Positions 51,401 through 62,416 of a DNA stretch of 64,000 nt are shown here, one piece after another. Source of the stretch: Diaphorobacter sp. HDW4B (GTDB taxonomy: Bacteria; Pseudomonadota; Gammaproteobacteria; Burkholderiales; Burkholderiaceae_C); the NCBI RefSeq assembly GCF_011305535.1, contig NZ_CP049905.1, positions 2,242,001-2,306,000 of the forward strand, read 5' to 3'. The notes below the pieces were generated by a model. It ran no database searches and was not told the DNA's origin. It saw only the letters and a list, made by a program, of their open reading frames with translations. The position numbers and the translations under genes were made by a program. Within the stretch, counting starts at the first letter, position 1, and each line of letters opens with the position of its first letter.

Positions 51401-52295
51401 TTTCCGCGATGCGTTTCCCAACGTCGTGCAGATGTTCGACGCCGCCGTTCAAGCCATCGCAGCGCTCGAAGGCGAAGACAGCGAAGAGAACCCCATCCGC
51501 GCACGCATCGAACAGGAGCGCACCGAACTGCAAGCCAGCGGCATGGCGGAAGAAGCCGCATTGCGCCAAGCAAGCTGGCGCGTTTTCGGCGCGCCCGCGG
51601 GTCATTACGGCTCCGGCTTGCAAGGCCTTTTTCAAACTGGGAACTGGCAAAGCGAAGACGACTTGGCCCGCGCCTATCTGCAATGGAGCGCGTTCGCGTA
51701 TGGGCAGAACGGCGAAGGCGTGCCTGCGCTGGGAGCACTCGAACGACGACTGGGCCAACTCGATGTAGCCCTGCAGAACCAGGACAGCCGCGAGCACGAT
51801 GTGCTTGATTCAAGCGACTACTTCCAGTTCCAGGGCGGCATGGCCGCAGCCGCAACGCATCTCTCGGGCAAGCAACCTGCGCTCTATCACGGCGACCACG
51901 CCAACCCCCACCACGCCAAAGTGCGCAGCCTGAGCGAAGAAATCGGCCGCGTGGTGCGCGCGCGCGTGACCAATCCCAAATGGATTGCCGGGGCCATGCG
52001 CCATGGCTACAAGGGCGCATTCGAGATGGCCGCGACCGTGGACTATCTGTTCGGTTTCGACGCCACCACGCATCAGGTCAGCGATCATCACTACGCGATG
52101 GTCACGGATGCTTATCTGCTCGACGAACACACGCGTGACTTTTTGGAAAAACACAATCCACAGGCCATGCGCGACATAACGACCCGCTTGCTCGAAGCCA
52201 TGCAACGCGGCTTGTGGGAAGAACCGGGCGACTATCGCCAGACACTGGAAGACATGCTGCTCGACCATGAGCAGCGCATGGAAGGAGGTCTGTGA
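48492..52295 (+). CDS. cobN: Cobaltochelatase subunit CobN
   Basis: A 1267-residue large subunit of the aerobic cobaltochelatase, which inserts Co2+ into hydrogenobyrinic acid a,c-diamide with ATP. CobN/BchH signatures are visible: VVLNTTAFSAVG, NREDWLADSQGL, LVLANYPGSEGRIGSGVGLDTP, DVWRVDAMVHVGKHGNLEWLPGKSLALS, FYTLDSRSIPTQSAWDLG, GTATMRTGGDDIAQAFALIGV, and the C-terminal MRHGYKGAFEMAATVDYLFGF. It lies between cobW and a ChlI-like ATPase. Its stop overlaps the next start by one base. Confidence 0.96.
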   Translation: MHLLSTRPGGFVEDESIVTRLEQTPADVVILSSADTTLALLAHACTALSAQQPGFPSIRLANLLHLRQPASLDLYVDEVLQHAKVVVVDHLGSESAWPYGVQQIHALAHQRKQRLAMFSGDLQEDLQLLERSTLPLPVCRLLWQYLRAGGMENASAFLRAVAFHGMQHGSEPPPPRTLPQIAVHVPQALCASHAVAGLDDLRAAWHADAPVVAITFYRAHLLSANTAAFDALALALHARGLNPLPVALDSLKDALCLSAFQTLCKEQNVAVVLNTTAFSAVGEDAALAGDAPVLQVIASGGNREDWLADSQGLRPRDIAMQVVLPEMDGRIITRAVSFKGLSYRCPITQTDVVAYQPEPDRVDFVAELAERWCRLRSQPAAQKRLALVLANYPGSEGRIGSGVGLDTPQSVITILQGLARDGYALGDASALPHSGDALMQSLLQGIANDPSQWPLRPALQSYALADYEKRLAQLAPEMAEAIHARWGEPLNDPALRDGRFMIAGLRLGSVFVGIQPARALLHNGNGMGAQDYASYHDAELVPPHSYLAFYFWLRDVWRVDAMVHVGKHGNLEWLPGKSLALSSQCWPDAILGPLPHLYPFIVNDPGEGAQAKRRTQAVIIDHLMPPLTRAENHGPLQDLERLVDEFYDALLVDERRAALLRKQILAIVREQHLLKDLSIEPSQASDDDALLERIDAYLCELKETQIRDGLHIFGQSPQGVQRRDTLLALARFPSSSGQQGILQALTNDLLSAENFDPLRIEPARAWTGARPAALQATSDEPWRHEGDTRERLELLATAVIEMPALADDWPQTRAAIAHVNDTLAPALDACGEQEITQLLRGLQGRFVPAGPSGSPSRGRPDVLPTGRNFYTLDSRSIPTQSAWDLGQQAANKVLERYLQENGEYPRTLGLSVWGTATMRTGGDDIAQAFALIGVRPKWAAGSHRVVDFEVIPRVGLGRPRVDVTLRISGFFRDAFPNVVQMFDAAVQAIAALEGEDSEENPIRARIEQERTELQASGMAEEAALRQASWRVFGAPAGHYGSGLQGLFQTGNWQSEDDLARAYLQWSAFAYGQNGEGVPALGALERRLGQLDVALQNQDSREHDVLDSSDYFQFQGGMAAAATHLSGKQPALYHGDHANPHHAKVRSLSEEIGRVVRARVTNPKWIAGAMRHGYKGAFEMAATVDYLFGFDATTHQVSDHHYAMVTDAYLLDEHTRDFLEKHNPQAMRDITTRLLEAMQRGLWEEPGDYRQTLEDMLLDHEQRMEGGL

Positions 52296-53383
52296 TGACC
52301 ACAAGCCCAAGCGAGTTGCCGCCGCTGTTCCCGTTTTCTGCGATTGCAGGGCAGCCTGAATTGCGCCTTGCATTGCTGCTCGCGGCGCTCGATCCACGCA
52401 TCGGCGGCGTGCTGGTCGAAGGCCCGCGCGGCACGGCCAAATCCACAGGCGCACGCGCGCTGGCCGAGTTGCTGCCAAGTGCTCCGTTCGTGACCCTGCC
52501 ACTGGGCGCAACGCTCGAACATCTGGTCGGCACACTCGATCTGCAGCAGGCCCTGGCAGGCAATGCGGTGCGCTTTGCGCCCGGCCTGCTGGCGCGCGCA
52601 CATGGCGGCGTGCTCTATGTGGATGAGATCAATCTGCTGCCCGATGCATTGGTCGATGTGCTGCTCGACGCCGCCGCCAGCGGTGTGAACGTGATCGAAC
52701 GCGACGGCATATCGCACAGCCATCCTGCGCGCTTCGTGCTCGTCGGCACGATGAACCCGGAAGAAGGCACGCTGCGCCCGCAGTTGCTGGATCGCCTAGG
52801 TCTGTGCGTGCGTCTGGACAACGTGAGCGATGTGGCGCTGCGCCAATCCATCGTTCGCGCTCGCCTGGCGTTCGATGCGGACCCGCATGCATTCCGTGCG
52901 CGATACGCTGACGAGCAGCAGCAACTGAGCCATCGACTGCAATCGGCAATGCACCGTCTGAACGATGCCAACGCATGGCCGCTGACCGATGACGCGCTGC
53001 AAACCGCCAGCGAGCTGTGCATCGAAGCGCATGTGGATGGCATGCGCGCAGACCTTGTGTTGCTGCGTGCTGCACGTGCATTTGCGGCGTGGAACGATGC
53101 AAAGGAACTGTTGCCAGAACATGTGCACGCAGTGTCCGATCTGGTGTTGGCACATCGACGCAAACCATCTGCGGCGGCACAAAGCCAATCGATGCAACAG
53201 CAAGCGAAACCGCCATCGTCCGCGTCATCGCGCAATGATGGGACCGATACCACGAGCCAGCACAACGACGCAGACAACGACTGGGGCTATCTGCCGCCGC
53301 AACCTGTCCCCGTGCAACGCAGCACCGATGCATTGCAACTGCTGCCGCGACGCGCTGGAGAACCCACACAAAAAAAAGCCTGA
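52295..53383 (+). CDS. ChlI/BchI-like AAA+ ATPase of the cobaltochelatase
   Basis: A 362-residue AAA+ ATPase resembling the I subunit of Mg-chelatase; in this setting it probably powers CobN in place of CobS. Walker A is GPRGTAKST, with the family segment LGATLEHLVGTLDLQQAL, Walker B GGVLYVDEINLLPD and FVLVGTMNPEEGTLRPQLLDRLGLCV. The C-terminal 80 residues are low-complexity, Gln/Ser/Asp-rich (SQSMQQQAKPPSSASSRNDGTDTT). GGAGG lies just before the ATG at 52295; a GTG at 52292 overlaps it in frame. Confidence 0.88.
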   Translation: MTTSPSELPPLFPFSAIAGQPELRLALLLAALDPRIGGVLVEGPRGTAKSTGARALAELLPSAPFVTLPLGATLEHLVGTLDLQQALAGNAVRFAPGLLARAHGGVLYVDEINLLPDALVDVLLDAAASGVNVIERDGISHSHPARFVLVGTMNPEEGTLRPQLLDRLGLCVRLDNVSDVALRQSIVRARLAFDADPHAFRARYADEQQQLSHRLQSAMHRLNDANAWPLTDDALQTASELCIEAHVDGMRADLVLLRAARAFAAWNDAKELLPEHVHAVSDLVLAHRRKPSAAAQSQSMQQQAKPPSSASSRNDGTDTTSQHNDADNDWGYLPPQPVPVQRSTDALQLLPRRAGEPTQKKA

Positions 53384-53421
53384 GCCCTCGCGCAACGCCG
53401 CCCGCAGTCGCCGGGCGCGCG

Positions 53422-54042
53422 TTGCACGCGCAGAGGGCAACGCAACATTCGGACAAGCGCGCACAGCAACCTGCAGCGCAACCGTCATCCACGAGCGTGA
53501 ATTGGCCGCGCACTCTCACCGCGCGCGGAACGCAAACTCTGGCGCTGGCGCATTTGCGATTTCACTCCAAGCAACCGTCGAGCAGTCGTTTGCATTGCGT
53601 GGTGCTGGACTGTTCATCATCGATGGTGACAGGCGGTGGCCTAGCGCGCGCCAAGGGCGTGCTGCTCGACCTGTTCCGCGAGGCCTATCAACAGCGTGAG
53701 CATGTTGCGCTGATCTGCTTTGGCGGTGAAGGCGTGCAGTTGCGACTGGCACCCTGCAAAGCCAGCGCATGGAGTGATGACTGGGTCGAGCCGATTGGAG
53801 GTGGTGGTGGCACGCCCTTGGCCCAAGCCTTGGAAAATGCGAGCAACTTGCTGGCAGCGCATGGCGGACCTGCGATGCAGGGATGGCTATGGCTGCTGAC
53901 CGACGCACGCACGCGCGAAGTTCCGCCCAAGCCTTCTCATGCTGATGAAATTCGGGTGCTGGATTTTGAGTCGGGGGTTGTGCGATTGGGGCGGGTGAGT
54001 TCTTTGGCCAAGGATTGGGGCGTGGATTGCTTGACGCTTTGA
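53422..54042 (+). CDS. Short vWA (ChlD-like) subunit of the cobaltochelatase
   Basis: A short von Willebrand A protein with an intact MIDAS motif (LDCSSSM), later acidic and threonine residues (GGGGGTPLAQAL, LLTDARTREVP) and a conserved lead-in VNWPRTLTARGTQTLALAHLRFHSKQ. It probably replaces the vWA half of ChlD or CobT in the CobN complex; it lacks the AAA domain of ChlD. The 5' end is unclear. The TTG at 53422 is given, a GTG lies at 53497, and the frame is open upstream inside the ATPase gene. It is the last gene of the B12 block. An IS-like remnant begins 3 bases after its stop. Confidence 0.78.
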   Translation: MHAQRATQHSDKRAQQPAAQPSSTSVNWPRTLTARGTQTLALAHLRFHSKQPSSSRLHCVVLDCSSSMVTGGGLARAKGVLLDLFREAYQQREHVALICFGGEGVQLRLAPCKASAWSDDWVEPIGGGGGTPLAQALENASNLLAAHGGPAMQGWLWLLTDARTREVPPKPSHADEIRVLDFESGVVRLGRVSSLAKDWGVDCLTL

Positions 54043-54044
54043 GC

Positions 54045-54161
54045 AGTGCACATATCCCAGTGAACTAGACTGACGGGACAGCGCGCACGGCGGCGACGCG
54101 GGTTCCGACCAGTGCACATTTCCGAGTAAACTGGGCTCGCCTAATTCACTGGGATATGTGC
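54045..54161. mobile_element. IS-end-like inverted repeat remnant
   Basis: GCACATATCCCAGTGAA at 54048-54064 is repeated exactly inverted at 54145-54161. A related direct copy, AGTGCACATTTCCGAGTAAACT (54111-54132), matches the left arm (54045-54066) at 19 of 22 positions. No transposase lies between. Clustered terminal repeats of this sort are seen at ends of IS21-like elements; that identity is a guess. Confidence 0.5.
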
Positions 54162-54494
54162 TCTGGACGCTAACAAGCATAAAGATGCACCAAATGGAAA
54201 GCCTCGCATGTCGAGGCTTTGGTCTTTTCAGCCTTGCATTGACTTGCAAGTCACTCGCCTCGCCCCCACCCGCACTCTCTCGATTTCATTACGAGCACCC
54301 TTGGCCGCTCTTTGTTTGCGTACGCCCAATTTCTTTTCCTCCAACTAGATCAAGATGCATCCATGCAATCCAGAAAGCAAGTGCCTACTTAATTGCACAT
54401 TCCAGCCTGCAAAGACCGCCCCCTTCAGTGATTGCCTCATCGTGAATTGGTTGGCGGGAAGTTCCGACCAGACCATATCCGAGTGAAAACTCGC
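54102..54494. repeat. Direct repeat pair flanking a gene-free stretch
   Basis: GTTCCGACCAG at 54102-54112 recurs at 54461-54471. In both places it runs on into a similar sequence (CATTTCCGAGTAAA versus CATATCCGAGTGAAA) ending CTCGC. The 350 bases between hold no convincing gene. A longer reading frame at 54158-54445 has no family features. Confidence 0.55.
54198..54227 (+). terminator. Terminator-like hairpin downstream of the B12 block
   Basis: A perfect 9-base stem AAAGCCTCG/CGAGGCTTT (54198-54220) with a 5-base loop, followed by GGTCTTTTC. It is about 155 bases past the last B12 gene and inside the IS-remnant region. Confidence 0.6.
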
Positions 54495-54539
54495 TTGCGG
54501 CTGTTTATTTGATGAAATATAAGTAATGGTTATATTTTT

Positions 54540-54555
54540 ACAATATAAGTATTGT
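54540..54555. promoter_or_regulatory. AT-rich operator candidate upstream of hipB
   Basis: ACAATA-TAAG-TATTGT (54540-54555) is a perfect 6-base inverted repeat, and its AATATAAGTATTG part also recurs with one mismatch 26 bases upstream (54516-54528). The position, 56 bases before hipB in strongly AT-rich DNA, suits autoregulation by the HipB repressor. Confidence 0.5.
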
Positions 54556-54610
54556 TGATTTTTAGAAATATTCATTATGCTGATAATTTTCTTCTCCGAC
54601 AGCACCACTT

Positions 54611-55072
54611 ATGCCCTCCATGCAAATGCCGCTCCTGTCCGCAGAGCAACTGAAGCAGCTTTTGCGAGCTGGACGCAAGCGTGCGCGAATGACTCAGGCT
54701 GAGCTTGCAAAACGACTGGATGTATCTCAAGCCAGAATTTCCCAATTGGAAAAAGAGCCCGAGAACATAACGACAGGACTGTTGCTCGCATGGCTCAACC
54801 ACATTGGTCTGGAACTGGGGTACACGCTACATCCAAGCGCCAATCCAAGCTCAGTCGATACAGCCCCCTCAAGCCCCCCGCGAGCGTCCAGAACGGGTCA
54901 GAAGATCGCTCGATCTGCTGATCGGACAAGCGACATTCAAAGCTCGACTGCACAGGAGACGTCCGCTCTGACCAATCGACCCAAGGAACTGAACGAGTTG
55001 CTTGCCGAACTCGAGCAACTCATCGACAGCAGACATCCTCGCGCCTCAAAGGAGAATCCGAATGACGGTTAG
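54611..55072 (+). CDS. hipB: HipB-like Xre-family antitoxin/repressor
   Basis: A 153-residue DNA-binding antitoxin. Residues 8-75 form a Cro/C1-type HTH (LSAEQLKQLLRAGRKRARMTQAELAKRLDVSQARISQLEKEPENITTGLLLAWLNHIGLELGYTL). The long C-terminal half (Ser/Thr/Pro-rich, ending in a helical EQLIDSRH segment) is not found in E. coli HipB, which is about 88 residues. Other ATGs at 54620 and 54626 are possible; no ribosome site decides. The gene is overlapped by 11 bases by hipA and lies in AT-rich DNA unlike its surroundings. Confidence 0.85.
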   Translation: MPSMQMPLLSAEQLKQLLRAGRKRARMTQAELAKRLDVSQARISQLEKEPENITTGLLLAWLNHIGLELGYTLHPSANPSSVDTAPSSPPRASRTGQKIARSADRTSDIQSSTAQETSALTNRPKELNELLAELEQLIDSRHPRASKENPNDG

Positions 55073-56402
55073 CGCCAAAGAGTTGGTGATCTGGATGAAC
55101 GGCTCCAAAGTCGGCATCTGGCGCGTGTCCACACACGGGGCCGACATTCTGGAATACAGCGATGATTGGTTTGCAACACCGGTTCATTCGCCTCTATCCC
55201 AATCGCTGCCATTGACCCTGCCAGGTACCTCCATTCGCAGCATCAGCGTCAACAACTATTTCGACAACCTTCTCCCCGACAGCATCGAGATCCGCAAACG
55301 GGTGGCAAGCAGATATCAGTTGCACGATGCATCCACCTTCAATCTGCTTTCCGCCATTGGCCGAGATTGTGTGGGGGCCATCCAGTTGCTGCCTCATGGG
55401 GAAACGCCTTCGGGATGGGATCGCATTGATGCAGTGGAAATGAGCGACAAACAGGTTCAGGAACACTTGCGCAACGTCACCTCGACATCCCCATTGATGA
55501 CGTCCGACGACGTTGCAGCGGAAGACCTTCGCATCTCCATCGCTGGTGCCCAGGAAAAATCAGGGCTTCTTGAGTTGAACGGAAAATGGTGGATGCCACG
55601 GGGCGCGACTCCCACCAATCGAATTCTCAAGCTACCCTTGGGCTCCATTGGCGGAGGGCAAATTCCCCTGCACGACTCCATTGCCAACGAATGGCTGTGC
55701 TCCCAGATTCTGGCTGGCTACGGCTTGCCCATGGCCTTCTGCGAAATGAAATACTTCGCACAGACTCAGGCGCTTTCCGTGCACCGGTTTGACCGTCAGG
55801 AAGTACTGACCGACGCGGATCCAGTCATCTACCGCTTGCCACAGGAGGATTTCTGCCAAGCTCTGGGCTTGCCACCGCACATCAAATACGAAGCGGAGGG
55901 CGGACCCGGGTTTGTGGCGATTGCAACCGCACTGAAGCGCTCTCTCAACGCCGAACAGGACATCGCCACCTTGTTCGAGGCACAAGTACTTTTCTGGATG
56001 CTGCTTGGCATCGATGGCCATGCCAAAAACTTCAGCATCCGGCTGCTGCCCGAAGGCCGGTTTCACTTGGCACCACTTTATGACGTCATCTCCATGTGGC
56101 CTTACGCTGGTCATGGCGCAGGCAAGGCGTCACTGCACAAACTCAAGATGGCTATGTCCGTAATGGGTGAAAGCGGCAAGCACTATGTGTGGAGCAAGAT
56201 CCAGCGACGCCACTTTGAACACATGGGCAAGATGGTGGGCATCCCTGATCCCGCAGGGATCATTGATCAAGTGGTGGCGCGCACGCCGGGCGTGGTCCGC
56301 GGCGTGCTGGCTCAACTGCCTGCGGACTTTCCAGAAACCATTTCGCAGGCCATCCTCTCGGGACTGGTGGAGTCGGCCCTCAAATTGGGCCGAGCTCCAT
56401 CA

Positions 56403-56411
<9 letters not shown>
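55062..56411 (+). CDS. hipA: HipA-like serine/threonine kinase toxin
   Basis: A 449-residue HipA kinase. In E. coli, HipA phosphorylates glutamyl-tRNA synthetase and causes growth arrest and persistence. The subdomain N-terminus ([29 protein letters not shown]) and [13 protein letters not shown] are family-typical. The phosphorylatable P-loop is [10 protein letters not shown] (about 157-166), the catalytic segment is [11 protein letters not shown] (about 316-326) and YDVIS is the metal motif (about 339-343). GGAG lies 6 bases before ATG 55062. Its 3' end overlaps that of the convergent metH gene by 9 bases. Confidence 0.93.
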
Positions 56412-59177
<2,766 letters not shown>

Positions 59178-59220
59178 CAAGCTCACCTGTTGTACTCAAG
59201 AATCAGAACAAAAATCACAG

Positions 59221-59333
59221 GTGAGCGCCGTTGCAGGGAGGAAAAGCTCCATCACGGCACGCTGTGCGGGCCGCCGTCCCAAGCCTGACGAGTGATGCCA
59301 TGTCGACATGCCCGCTGCAGCGCTCCTTGGGAC
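59221..59333 (-). ncRNA. SAH (S-adenosylhomocysteine) riboswitch before metH
   Basis: On the minus strand the leader contains a P1 stem GTCCCAAG (59326-59333) / CTTGGGAC (59276-59283), the conserved GGAGCGCTGCAGCGGGC segment straight after P1, CGTCAGGCTTGGGAC closing it, and the downstream pseudoknot strand CAACGGCGCTCAC (about 59221-59233). These are the hallmark elements of the SAH riboswitch class, which turns on ahcY, metH or metE genes when SAH builds up. Its 3' end is about 44 bases before the metH ATG. Confidence 0.88.
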
Positions 59334-59373
59334 GAAACCGTGGATTTTAGCTTTAGCGCAAAACTTCCGCAGC

Positions 59374-60144
59374 TTAGAGCTGTGTACCCACCAACTTGCC
59401 AATCCCGTAAGTCACCACCATCGCGAGCAACCCGCCCGCTGCATTGCGCAGAGCCGCACGGCCAACCGGAGCACCGCCCAGCCGTGCAGAGCTCACTCCG
59501 GTGACGATCAGCGCGATGATCACCGCCACCACGGTCACCGGCACGATGGCGGCCTTGGGCGACAGCACGAGGGCCAAAAGCGGCACCAGCGCGCCGATTG
59601 AGAACGACAGCGCCGATGCGATCGCTGCGCTCCACGGGTTGGTGTAGTGGCCGGGCGCTATGCCCAGTTCAATCTCGCTGTGCGCTGCCAGCGCGTCGTG
59701 GGCCGTCAGCTCGCGCGCGGCCTGCAGGGCGGTGGCGTGGCTCATGCCCTTTTGCTGGAGCAGCGCGGTCAGCTCGCGCAGTTCCACGTCGGGCAACTCG
59801 GCCAGTTCCTCCTTTTCGAGGGCGACGGCGGCCTTTTCGGTGTCGCGCTGGGTGCTGACGGAGACATATTCGCCCGCCGCCATCGACAAGGCGCCCGAGA
59901 CCAGCCCCGCGATTCCAGCCGTCATCAGCGCGGAAAACGAGGTCGTCGCGCCCGCCACGCCCAGTACCAGACCGGCGGTGGAGACAATGCCGTCGTTTGC
60001 CCCGAGCACCGCCGCGCGCAACCAGTTCAGGCGTGCGGACAGCCCCTTGCCACCGTTCTGACGGTCATTGAGGCGGTCAAAGTCCGCATGTTTCTTGTCG
60101 GAATGGTTGGAGGAAGAAGATAAGGAGGAAGGCGGCTGGTTCAC
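59374..60144 (-). CDS. VIT1/CCC1-family transporter
   Basis: A 256-residue membrane protein of the vacuolar iron transporter family, which in yeast and plants moves Fe2+ or Mn2+. The polar N-terminus (Ser-rich, then DFDRLNDRQNGGKGLSARLNWLRAAVLGANDGIVSTAGLVLGVAGA) carries the conserved ANDGIVSTAGLVLG motif, followed by SMAAGEYVSVSTQRDTE (metal-binding helix), HDALAAHSEIELGI and three further membrane helices to the end. It is probably a metal efflux or uptake carrier. It is divergent from nothing close; the SAH riboswitch and metH lie downstream in the same direction. Confidence 0.9.
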   Translation of the reverse strand: MNQPPSSLSSSSNHSDKKHADFDRLNDRQNGGKGLSARLNWLRAAVLGANDGIVSTAGLVLGVAGATTSFSALMTAGIAGLVSGALSMAAGEYVSVSTQRDTEKAAVALEKEELAELPDVELRELTALLQQKGMSHATALQAARELTAHDALAAHSEIELGIAPGHYTNPWSAAIASALSFSIGALVPLLALVLSPKAAIVPVTVVAVIIALIVTGVSSARLGGAPVGRAALRNAAGGLLAMVVTYGIGKLVGTQL

Positions 60145-60180
60145 AAGAACTCCCGGGCAGGCAGCTCGCCTTCGCGCCCC

Positions 60181-61032
60181 TCAGCGCACCGGCAAAAACT
60201 GCAGGAACGTGCCGCCCGCAATGCCTTGCACATAACCGATCACGGCGCGGCGGTATTTTTCGGTGGTGACGGCAGCCAGCAGATCGAGGCGCGCGATGAT
60301 CTTGCCGAACTCGCGCTCGAAGCTCAGATTGCGCTCGTTGGCGTTGATCTCGTCGGCCAGCAGCAGCGGTTTGCCGTTGTCGCCCTTGCGGTGCGCCAGC
60401 ATCCAGGTGGCGATCTCGATGTTGCGCGCGGCGTTGTAGATGTGCTGGGCGTCCTGCCCGTCGATCAGGTAGAACTCGGTCTTGCCGCCATGCGCGGTGA
60501 TCAGCATGTCGGCCGTGCCGTAGATGAATGCGCCCACACGGTCGCCCGTGAAGCCCGGCGACAGCGCCAGATCCATGGCCTCGATGTCGCGCTTGCCCTT
60601 GAGCGGCGGCCACGCCATTTCGGCGAGCTTGGCCTTGTCGGGCGGCGACTTCATCTCGGGATTGTTCTCGGCATTGGCGGTCGTGGCGCCGCTGTTTTCG
60701 GGCGGCACCGGAGGCGATTCGATGGCCGTCTTCAAGGCCTTGAGCGCCTCTTCGCGGCTCGCATAACCGCCCTTGCGCCATTCCGCCGGATTGCGGCGAT
60801 ACAGCTTGTCGGCCAGCCGGAACAGCGCGTTGAGGTTCTCCCGCATGCCGACATTCGCCACCCGGTTCATGTCGGACTGCAGCCATTCGCCGACCGAAGC
60901 GTCATGCCCCTTGACCTCCCCGCGATCGGTCTTCGCCGTGCTGCACCCCACCAACGCCGCAACCGCAGCGCTGACAACCAGGCAATGAAACGTCGTCTTG
61001 ACGGGAAAGATGGATCGAGTGCGGCTCCTCAT
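60181..61032 (-). CDS. Lipoprotein of unknown function
   Basis: A 283-residue predicted lipoprotein (lipobox VAALVGCSTAK after a basic N-terminus). The body is mostly helical with motifs MNRVANVGMRENLNALFRLADKLYRRNPAEWRKGG, DLALSPGFTGDRVGAFIYGTADMLITAHGGKTEFYLIDGQDAQHIYNAARNIEIATWMLAHR. I recall similar Burkholderiales proteins annotated only as hypothetical. The start is taken as ATG 61032; the in-frame TTG at 61062 is weaker. It ends 36 bases before the VIT gene and may be cotranscribed with it. Confidence 0.7.
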   Translation of the reverse strand: MRSRTRSIFPVKTTFHCLVVSAAVAALVGCSTAKTDRGEVKGHDASVGEWLQSDMNRVANVGMRENLNALFRLADKLYRRNPAEWRKGGYASREEALKALKTAIESPPVPPENSGATTANAENNPEMKSPPDKAKLAEMAWPPLKGKRDIEAMDLALSPGFTGDRVGAFIYGTADMLITAHGGKTEFYLIDGQDAQHIYNAARNIEIATWMLAHRKGDNGKPLLLADEINANERNLSFEREFGKIIARLDLLAAVTTEKYRRAVIGYVQGIAGGTFLQFLPVR

Positions 61033-61171
61033 AGCGACGCATTCTCCAAGAGAAACGCGCAATTTCTCTACACGCTTGCTCTAATGGCGCTCACTTTTTT
61101 GCAAACGAACGTGTCAACCACTCGACAGTCCCTCAGCAAGACTTCGCAGCACCCACCGCGCCAGAAGCCAC

Positions 61172-61290
61172 CCCCACAACGACAAGACAGCCCCTTAGCC
61201 GCGACGCGAAGGCGCAGACAGTACTCTCGTACGGCAAGGCTTCGCAACAAAGGATAAGGGGCTGTATTGGCGTCTTCGCACGAGCGACGA
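61172..61290 (+). repeat. Structured intergenic repeat, copy D
   Basis: Plus-strand copy in the 285-base gap before the second Bug gene's 3' end. The outer stem is ACAGCCCCTTA/TAAGGGGCTGT (61187-61197 and 61255-61265), the middle stem GCGAAG/CTTCGC (61206-61211 and 61240-61245) and the inner hairpin GTAC-TCTC-GTAC (61221-61232), with the core GCAGACAGTAC and GGCAAGG as in the other copies. The outer stem sequence differs from copies B and C at several paired positions. It lacks the trailing GCAA-loop hairpin. Confidence 0.8.
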
Positions 61291-61317
61291 ACCCGCCTTC
61301 AAACAATCAAGGAAAGA

Positions 61318-62319
61318 TCAATCCAGACGGATGTTGCGTTCTTTGATGAGCTTGCCCCAGCGGTCTAGTTCCTTGTTGAGGTGCGTTGCGAGTTCCTGTG
61401 GCGTCGTGCCGATGGGTTCTGCCCCCACCGATTCGAGCTTCTTGAGCGTTTCCGGATCCTTCATGCCGTCGTTCAGCACCTTGTTGAGCTTGGCGATGAT
61501 CTCGGGCGACGTGCCTGCGGGCGCAAACACCGCAAACCATGGCGAGACCTCATAGCCGGGCACGCCTGCTTCGGCAATCGTCGGCACGTTGGGCAGTGCG
61601 CTTGAACGCTTGGCGGTGGTCAGGCCCAGCGCGCGCAGCTTGCCGGACTGGATGTGCGGACGTGCCGAGGTGATGCTGTCGAACATCAGATCGACCTGAC
61701 CGCCCAGCATGTCGGTGACGGCCGGACCGCTGCCCTTGTAGGGCACGTGCAGGATGTTCACGCCCGCCATCGAAGCGAACACTTCGCCCGCGAGGTGGAT
61801 CGACGTGCCATTGCCAGCCGATGCGTACGTGAGCTTGCCCGGCTCCTTCTTGGCGTGAGCGATCACGTCCTTGACCGTCTTGTCGGGACTCTTGGAGGCG
61901 TTCACCACCAGCACGTTGGGCACCACGGCCAGCAGGCTGATGGGCGCGAAGTCCTTGACCGGGTCATAGCTCAGCTTGGCGTACAGCGCCTTGTTGGTGG
62001 CCATGCCGATCGAGGTGATCATGATGGTGTAGCCGTCGGCTGGTTGCTTGGCCACGTAGTCCGCGCCGATGTTGCCGCCCGCGCCGGGACGGTTTTCCAC
62101 CACCACGGCCTGACCGAGCACGCGCGCCGCCTTGTCGCCCAGCGTGCGGGCGATCACATCCATCGCACCGCCCGGCGGGAAGGGCACCACCCACTTGATG
62201 GGCTTGGTAGGCCAGTTCGCTTCCGGCTGTGCCATGGCGGCAGCGGGAATCGTCAGTCCGGCGGACGCCACGGCGGCGGCAGCGGTCATCAGTGCGAGGG
62301 AGCGGCGGGTGAAATTCAT
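61318..62319 (-). CDS. Bug/TctC substrate-binding protein, downstream of catC
   Basis: A 333-residue periplasmic receptor of the Bug family. The signal peptide (RRSLALMTAAAAVASAGLTIPAAAMAQ) is followed by NWPTKPIKWVVPFPPGGAMDVIARTLGDK, VVVENRPGAGGNIGADYVAKQPADGYTIM, LTYASAGNGTSIHLAGEVFASMAGV and HVPYKGSGPAVTDMLGGQVDLMFD, the standard pattern. It is transcribed after catB and catC (about 97 bases from the catC stop), suggesting that it binds a compound feeding the catechol pathway, such as muconate or an aromatic acid. No TctA/TctB genes are nearby. Confidence 0.93.
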   Translation of the reverse strand: MNFTRRSLALMTAAAAVASAGLTIPAAAMAQPEANWPTKPIKWVVPFPPGGAMDVIARTLGDKAARVLGQAVVVENRPGAGGNIGADYVAKQPADGYTIMITSIGMATNKALYAKLSYDPVKDFAPISLLAVVPNVLVVNASKSPDKTVKDVIAHAKKEPGKLTYASAGNGTSIHLAGEVFASMAGVNILHVPYKGSGPAVTDMLGGQVDLMFDSITSARPHIQSGKLRALGLTTAKRSSALPNVPTIAEAGVPGYEVSPWFAVFAPAGTSPEIIAKLNKVLNDGMKDPETLKKLESVGAEPIGTTPQELATHLNKELDRWGKLIKERNIRLD

Positions 62320-62416
62320 GATCGGTTGTCTCGGGGAAATCTGAGGAATTGCGTGCTTACGTGCGTACGCAAGACAGGAAAATGGCAACGGCAAGCGGCT
62401 TGGTTTGCCGCCTGGC

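Noticed and set aside
54158-54445. 96-codon open frame between the B12 block and hipB
   Set aside because: It begins inside the IS-like inverted repeat, runs through a terminator-like hairpin, has no ribosome site and shows no family features.
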